A DNA stretch of 38,421 bases, from assembly GCF_004348515.1 (NCBI RefSeq), contig NZ_SMKH01000037.1, positions 1 to 38,421 of the forward strand. The letters run 5' to 3'. Origin of the DNA: Actinomadura sp. KC345. GTDB taxonomy: Bacteria > Actinomycetota > Actinomycetes > Streptosporangiales > Streptosporangiaceae. A model generated the notes under the pieces. The model did no database searches. It saw only the letters and a program-made list of their open reading frames with translations, and was not told the DNA's origin. Made by a program: the position numbers and the translations under genes. This document shows, one piece after another, positions 34,003 through 38,421 of this stretch (the first letter of the stretch is position 1; each line of letters begins with the position of its first letter).

Positions 34003-34568
34003 CCCCCACCCCGGCCTGGGTCGTCGCCGGCCCGCCGGGCTCCGGCAAGTCCACCGTGGCGGACCTGCTGCTCGCGCGGCTGCGCCCCGTCCCCGCCCTG
34101 CTGGACAAGGACACGATGTACGGGCCGTTCGTCGAGGCGGTCCTCGCGGCGTCCGAGCGCGACCCGGGCGAGCGCGAGGGCCCCTGGTACGACCGGCACG
34201 TCAAGCCGCACGAGTACGCGGGGATGACCGCGACGGCCCGGGAGATCCGCGCCCGCGGCTGCCCGGTGCTGCTCAGCGGCCCGTTCACCGGCCACATCCG
34301 GAACCCGGTGCGCTGGGAGGAGTGGACCCGTTCGCTGGGCGGCCCGCCCGTGCGTCTCGTCTGGATCCGCACGGACGCCGCGACGCTCCGCCACCGGCTC
34401 GAGGAGCGCGGCTCGCCCCGCGACACCGGCAAGCTGGCCGCCTTCGACGCCTTCACCGCGCGGATGCGCCCGCAGCAGCCGCCGCCGGTCCCCCACGCGG
34501 CCGTGGACAACCGCCTGACGGCGCCCGTCCCGCTGGAGGCTCAGCTCGACGCGCTGGCCGGTCGGTAG
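33999..34568 (+). CDS. P-loop ATP-binding protein, AAA/kinase-like
   Basis: A 189-residue single-domain P-loop NTPase. Walker [10 protein letters not shown] lies at residues 11-19. DKDTMYGPF and LLSGPFTGH recall small-molecule kinases (shikimate/gluconate or zeta-toxin-like group); [25 protein letters not shown] is the lid with arginines. It probably phosphorylates a small metabolite using ATP, substrate unknown. ATG 33999 overlaps the preceding stop, so expression is coupled to the enolase-like gene, which suggests a shared pathway. The next gene is convergent, 11 bases beyond the stop. Confidence 0.85.
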   Translation: MTPTPAWVVAGPPGSGKSTVADLLLARLRPVPALLDKDTMYGPFVEAVLAASERDPGEREGPWYDRHVKPHEYAGMTATAREIRARGCPVLLSGPFTGHIRNPVRWEEWTRSLGGPPVRLVWIRTDAATLRHRLEERGSPRDTGKLAAFDAFTARMRPQQPPPVPHAAVDNRLTAPVPLEAQLDALAGR

Positions 34569-34579
34569 GTCCCGGGTTC

Positions 34580-36541
34580 TCAGCCCGAGGGCGCCTCGAT
34601 GACGGCGAGGACGGCGCCCGACTCGACCTGCTGGCCCGCTGAGACGTTCAGTTCCGCGACCGTCCCGGAGGCGGGTGCGGCGATGCGGTGCTCCATCTTC
34701 ATCGCCTCCAGGACGACGAGCGTCCGGCCCTCGGTGACGTCGGCGCCCATCTCGGTCTCGACGCGCAGGACGGTCCCGGGCATGGGGGCGAGAAGGGAGC
34801 CGGGGGCGATCTGGCCGCTCGGGTCGGCGAATCGCGGAACGGCCCGGAACGTCACCGGGCCGAGGCGGGAGTCGACGTACACCGAGTCGCCGGCCGTCGT
34901 CACCGTGAACGACTCGCGCAGGCCCTCGTGGTCCAGGACGACCCGTTCCGCCGTGAGGGCGACGAGCGAGGTGCCGGGGCACAGCTCGGACACCAGCCCG
35001 TCCCTGTGCAGGTAGTAGTCGACGGTGACCGGACCGGACGGACCCTCGAACGTCCGCCGCTGGGGCTGCGACCGGAGGTTGCGCCATCCGGACGGGAGCC
35101 CCCCGAGCACCGGCGCGGCGGCCCGGTCCGCCGCGGACCCGGCCAGCGCGGCGGCGAGCGCGGACACCCGGACCGCCTTCTCGCCCGCCAGCGGCGCGGC
35201 GAGGACGTCGAGGCCGACCCGGTCCAGGTACCCGGTGTCGGTGTCGCCGTCCAGGAAACCGGGCTCCTCCAGGACGCGGACGAGCAGGTCGCGGTTGGTG
35301 GCGGGGCCGTGGACGCGGGCGCCGCGCAGCCCGGCCGCGAGCCGGCGGGCCGCGGCGCGGCGGCCCGGCGCCCACGCGATCACCTTGGCGAGCATCGCGT
35401 CGTAGTGGACGCCGATCTCCCCGCCGCTCTCCACACCGCTGTCGAGCCGCAGCCCATGGGACGCGGGGACGGCGAACTCGGCGTCGACGTCCGGCACCTC
35501 GAAGGTGTGCAGCGGCCCGCTGCCGGGGCGCCAGTCATGCGCGGGCTCTTCGGCGTAGAGGCGGACCTCGATGGCGTGGCCGCGCGGCTCCGGCACCGCG
35601 TCCGGGAGCCGCGCCCCTTCGGCGACCTCGATCTGCAGCCGGACGAGGTCGACCCCGTACACGCATTCGGTGACCGGATGCTCGACCTGGAGGCGGGTGT
35701 TCACCTCCAGGAAGTGGAAACGCCCATCGCGGGCGAGCATGAACTCGACCGTGCCCGCTCCCGTGTAGCCGATGGCCCGTGCCGCGCTCGACGCCGCCTC
35801 GCACAGTTCGGCGCGCAGCGCGGGCCCCACCGCCGGAGACGGCGCCTCCTCGACGATCTTCTGGTGGCGGCGCTGGATCGAGCATTCGCGCTCGCCCAGC
35901 GCCCAGACCCCGCCGTGCGCGTCCGCGACGATCTGCACCTCGATGTGGCGGGCGCCCTCCAGCAGCGGCTCGCAGAACACGGTCGGGTCGCCGAACGCCG
36001 ACTCGGCCTCGCGGCGAGCGGCCGCGACGGCGTCCGGCAGCCCGTCCGGCGTCCTGACGATCCGCATGCCGCGCCCGCCGCCGCCCGCGGACGCCTTCAC
36101 CAGCAGCGGGAAGTCCGCGGCAGTGACCTGCGCGGGGTCCAGTTCGGGCAGCACCGGCACGTCCGCGGCGGCCATCAGCTTCTTGGCCTCGATCTTGGAG
36201 CCCATCGCGGCGATCGCCGCCGGCGGCGGGCCGATCCAGGTCAGGCCCGCGTCGATCACGGCCCGCGCGAAGTCCGCGTTCTCCGACAGGAACCCGTACC
36301 CCGGGTGGACGGCGTCCGCCCCCGCGCTCTCCGCCACGGCGAGGAGACGCTCCGCCGACAGGTACGTCTCCGCCGGGGACGCCCCGGGCAGCCGCCCCGC
36401 CACGTCCGCCTCCCGGACGTGCGGCGAGTCCGCGTCCGGGTCGGAGTGGACGGCGACCGTCCCGATGCCGAGGTCCCGGCAGGCCCGCAGGACGCGGCGG
36501 GCGATCTCGCCCCGGTTGGCGACCAGCACTCTTTCGATCAT
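34580..36541 (-). CDS. Acyl-CoA carboxylase alpha subunit (biotin carboxylase + BCCP)
   Basis: A 653-residue fusion of biotin carboxylase (about 1-450), a linker domain and a biotin-carrier domain (about 580-650). Motifs are ERVLVANRGEIARRVLRAC, KASAGGGGRGMRIVR (ATP grasp), ERECSIQRRHQKI, EVNTRLQVEHPVTE (catalytic) and EAMKMEH with biotinylated Lys615. It is the MCC/PCC alpha form rather than the single-domain AccC. ATG 36541 is used; GTG 36550 overlaps the upstream stop as GTGA and is equally possible. It works with the carboxyltransferase upstream in this operon. The frame is open far upstream but through the beta-subunit gene in another phase, so that extension is spurious. Confidence 0.95.
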   Translation of the reverse strand: MIERVLVANRGEIARRVLRACRDLGIGTVAVHSDPDADSPHVREADVAGRLPGASPAETYLSAERLLAVAESAGADAVHPGYGFLSENADFARAVIDAGLTWIGPPPAAIAAMGSKIEAKKLMAAADVPVLPELDPAQVTAADFPLLVKASAGGGGRGMRIVRTPDGLPDAVAAARREAESAFGDPTVFCEPLLEGARHIEVQIVADAHGGVWALGERECSIQRRHQKIVEEAPSPAVGPALRAELCEAASSAARAIGYTGAGTVEFMLARDGRFHFLEVNTRLQVEHPVTECVYGVDLVRLQIEVAEGARLPDAVPEPRGHAIEVRLYAEEPAHDWRPGSGPLHTFEVPDVDAEFAVPASHGLRLDSGVESGGEIGVHYDAMLAKVIAWAPGRRAAARRLAAGLRGARVHGPATNRDLLVRVLEEPGFLDGDTDTGYLDRVGLDVLAAPLAGEKAVRVSALAAALAGSAADRAAAPVLGGLPSGWRNLRSQPQRRTFEGPSGPVTVDYYLHRDGLVSELCPGTSLVALTAERVVLDHEGLRESFTVTTAGDSVYVDSRLGPVTFRAVPRFADPSGQIAPGSLLAPMPGTVLRVETEMGADVTEGRTLVVLEAMKMEHRIAAPASGTVAELNVSAGQQVESGAVLAVIEAPSG

Positions 36542-36546
36542 CAGGC

Positions 36547-38139
36547 TCACATCCGGAAGACGCCGAAGCCATCGGCTCCGCGCACGGGCGCGTTGTGGAC
36601 GACGGACAGGCACAGGCCGAGGACGGTGCGGGTGTCGCGGGGATCGATCACGCCGTCGTCGTAGAGCCGTCCCGACAGGAAGAACGGCAGCGACTCCGCC
36701 TCGATCTGGCCCTCGACCATCTCCCGCATGGCGCGGTCCTGCTCCTCGTCGTAGGCCTGGCCGCGCGCCTCCGCCGCCTGCCGCGCCACGATGGACAGGA
36801 CGCCGGCGAGCTGCTGCGGCCCCATCACCGCCGACTTCGCGCTCGGCCATGTGAACAGGAACCGGGGGTCGTACGCGCGGCCGCACATGCCGTAGTTGCC
36901 CGCGCCGTACGAGGCGCCCATCACGATCGTCAGGTGCGGGACGCGGCTGTTGGCCACCGCGTTGATCATCAGGGCCCCGTGCTTGATGATCCCGGCCTGC
37001 TCGTAGTCCTTGCCGACCATGTAGCCGGTGGTGTTGTGGAGGAACAGCAGCGGGGTGTCGCTCTGGTTGGCGAGCTGGATGAACTGCGCCGCCTTCTGCG
37101 ACTCCTCGCCGAACAGGACGCCCTGCGCGTTGGCGAGGACCCCGATCGGGTAGCCGTGGACGCGCGTCCAGCCCGTGACCAGGCTCGTGCCGTACAGCGG
37201 CTTGAACTCCTCGAAGCGGGAGCCGTCCGCGATCCGGGCGATGACCTCGCGCGGGTCGAACGGGACCTTCAGGTCCTCCGGGACGATTCCGGCGAGCTCC
37301 TCGGCGTCGTACAGCGGCTCCTCCACCGGCCCGGGTTCGGGGCCGAGCCTGCGGTGGTTGAGGTTCCCGACGATCTGGCGGCCGAGGCGCAGCGCGTCCG
37401 CCTCGTCCACGGCCATGTGGTCGGCGAGGCCCGAGGTCCGCGCGTGCATCTCCGCGCCGCCGAGCTCCTCGTCGTCCGCCTCCTCCCCCGTGGCCATCTT
37501 CACCAGCGGCGGCCCGCCGAGGAAGACCTTCGCGCGCTCCTTGACCATGACGACGTAGTCGCACATGCCCGGGATGTACGCGCCGCCCGCCGTCGAGTTG
37601 CCGAACACGAGCGCGATCGTCGGGATCCCCGCCGCCGACAGCCGGGTCAGGTCGCGGAACATCCGCCCGCCCGGGATGAAGATCTCCTTCTGCGTCGGCA
37701 GGTCGGCGCCGCCCGACTCGACCAGGTTGATGACCGGCAGCCGGTTCTCCAGCGCGATGTCGGTCGCCCGGAAGCTCTTCTTCACCGACCACGGGTTGCT
37801 GGACCCGCCCCGGACCGTCGGGTCGTTCGCCACGATGAGGCATTCGACGCCCTCGACGACGCCGATCCCGGTGACGACGCTCGCCCCGACCGGGAAGTCG
37901 CTGCCCCAGGCGGCGAGCGGGCTCAGCTCCAGGAACGGCGAGTCGGGGTCGAGCAGCATCTCGACGCGTTCCCGCGCGAGCATCTTGCCGCGCCCGCGGT
38001 GCCGCGCGACGTACTTGTCCCCGCCGCCGGCGAGGGCCTTGGCGTGCTCGGCCTCCAAAGCGGCGAGCTTGTCCAGCATGGCGGCGCGCCGCTCCCGGTA
38101 CTCCGGGCCGCGCGGGTCGAGCGTGCTCTTGAGCGTCAC
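36547..38139 (-). CDS. Acyl-CoA carboxylase beta subunit (carboxyltransferase)
   Basis: A 530-residue carboxyltransferase of the MCC-beta/AccD1 type. The N-half (crotonase-like fold 1) has RHRGRGKMLARERVEMLLD, GGSSNPWSVKKSFR, LVESGGADLPTQ and GNSTAGGAYIPGM. The C-half has LLFLHNTTGYMVGKDYEQAG, IVMGASYGAGNYGMCGRAYDP and FLFTWPSAKSAVMG. The FGNSTAGGAY and NTTGYMVG sequences point to methylcrotonyl- or geranyl-CoA carboxylases rather than acetyl/propionyl enzymes. GTG 38139 has GGAGG seven bases upstream and overlaps the AtuA stop (GTGA). It is probably a leucine or acyclic-terpene breakdown enzyme. Confidence 0.93.
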   Translation of the reverse strand: MTLKSTLDPRGPEYRERRAAMLDKLAALEAEHAKALAGGGDKYVARHRGRGKMLARERVEMLLDPDSPFLELSPLAAWGSDFPVGASVVTGIGVVEGVECLIVANDPTVRGGSSNPWSVKKSFRATDIALENRLPVINLVESGGADLPTQKEIFIPGGRMFRDLTRLSAAGIPTIALVFGNSTAGGAYIPGMCDYVVMVKERAKVFLGGPPLVKMATGEEADDEELGGAEMHARTSGLADHMAVDEADALRLGRQIVGNLNHRRLGPEPGPVEEPLYDAEELAGIVPEDLKVPFDPREVIARIADGSRFEEFKPLYGTSLVTGWTRVHGYPIGVLANAQGVLFGEESQKAAQFIQLANQSDTPLLFLHNTTGYMVGKDYEQAGIIKHGALMINAVANSRVPHLTIVMGASYGAGNYGMCGRAYDPRFLFTWPSAKSAVMGPQQLAGVLSIVARQAAEARGQAYDEEQDRAMREMVEGQIEAESLPFFLSGRLYDDGVIDPRDTRTVLGLCLSVVHNAPVRGADGFGVFRM

Positions 38140-38421
38140 AGCAGTGCCTCCAAGATGTCGACGTGGCGCGACCTCAGCCACTCGCCGAGGGCCTTGCCCT
38201 GCGGGTCGAACCGGGTCGAGGCCGATACGCCCTCCTGCAGGAGCCCCTCGACGACGAAGTTGACCGCGCGGAGGTTGGGCAGCACATGGCGGCGGACGGC
38301 GTGGTCTCGGGTCTCGGGCAGCAGTCCGCGCAACCGCTCGACGGTGAGGAACGGCTCCAGCCAGCGCCACTGCGCGTCCGTCCGCGCCCACACCCCGATG
38401 TTGGCGTCCCCGCCCTTGTCC
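38136..38421 (-). CDS. AtuA/DUF1446-like protein, C-terminal part (5' truncated)
   Basis: The last 95 residues of a protein entering from the right edge. The visible start, DKGGDANIGVWARTD, matches the RSGDKGGNANVGV signature near the C-terminus of the AtuA/DUF1446 family, known in the Pseudomonas acyclic-terpene utilisation cluster. It ends EALL, and its TGA overlaps the carboxyltransferase GTG. Its biochemical role is not established. Position before the two carboxylase subunits supports a terpene or branched-chain acid breakdown operon. Confidence 0.85.
   Translation of the reverse strand, partial: DKGGDANIGVWARTDAQWRWLEPFLTVERLRGLLPETRDHAVRRHVLPNLRAVNFVVEGLLQEGVSASTRFDPQGKALGEWLRSRHVDILEALL

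Noticed and set aside
34580..37843. Single 1087-codon minus-strand frame spanning both carboxylase subunits
   Set aside because: Only the part from 36541 onward encodes the biotin carboxylase. The remainder is out of phase with the carboxyltransferase gene and consists of Arg/Gly/Ala-rich sequence without domains.

Overview
The window is chromosomal DNA from a high-GC actinobacterium. Coding regions have strong G/C bias at third codon positions, GTG starts are frequent, many genes overlap by ATGA or GTGA, and the families present (GuaB1, FolP2-type DHPS-like protein, several LCP proteins, L,D-transpeptidase lipoproteins, MEDS-type anti-sigma factor, CGNR protein) are typical of filamentous actinomycetes. 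A Thermomonosporaceae/Actinomadura-like or Streptomyces-like host fits, but the genus cannot be fixed from this sequence alone. No insertion sequence, prophage, CRISPR array or replication origin was found.

Layout. 1-4.5 kb: xylose catabolism (end of a GH43 beta-xylosidase-like enzyme, a ROK-family XylR-like repressor, and the coupled xylB-xylA pair), closed by a strong bidirectional hairpin. 4.5-8.0 kb: a four-gene minus-strand operon for a MacB-like export system (small repeat lipoprotein, HlyD-like adaptor, ATPase, permease), divergent from a two-component system at 8.2-10.1 kb. The shared intergenic region carries GTTACGCC repeats with an 11-bp period that look like the response-regulator site. 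10.1-13.1 kb: MEDS/anti-sigma-like protein, DinB-like protein and a GT4 glycosyltransferase. 13.2-16.7 kb: two tandem L,D-transpeptidase lipoproteins and a membrane protein, with a clear terminator and promoter between them. 16.9-19.3 kb: divergent LysR regulator and PLP aminotransferase. 19.4-19.7 kb: three minus-strand tRNA genes, Trp(CCA), Ala(UGC) and Ser(CGA); the Trp and Ala genes are structurally atypical.

20-26 kb: unknown protein, CGNR zinc-finger regulator, FolP2-like protein, GDP-mannose 4,6-dehydratase, a DHA2 drug/proton antiporter and a LysR regulator. 26.1-27.7 kb: a double-length Lrp/AsnC regulator with a perfect 9-bp inverted repeat over its promoter, then a 635-bp gene-free region with further dyads. 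27.7-32.9 kb: GuaB1 (GMP reductase type), two LCP wall-polymer ligases and a small membrane protein with an HExxH motif. 32.9-34.6 kb: an enolase-superfamily protein of the o-succinylbenzoate synthase type whose catalytic lysines are replaced, coupled by ATGA to a P-loop kinase-like gene. 34.6 kb-end (minus strand): an acyl-CoA carboxylase operon (AtuA/DUF1446-like protein, carboxyltransferase, biotin carboxylase/carrier).

The most unusual items are the atypical tRNA cluster, the apparent MenC-like pseudoenzyme coupled to a kinase, the internally duplicated four-cysteine lipoprotein that leads the MacB-like operon, and several precise unassigned dyads. All functional statements rest on motif recognition by eye; no database search or folding program was run.
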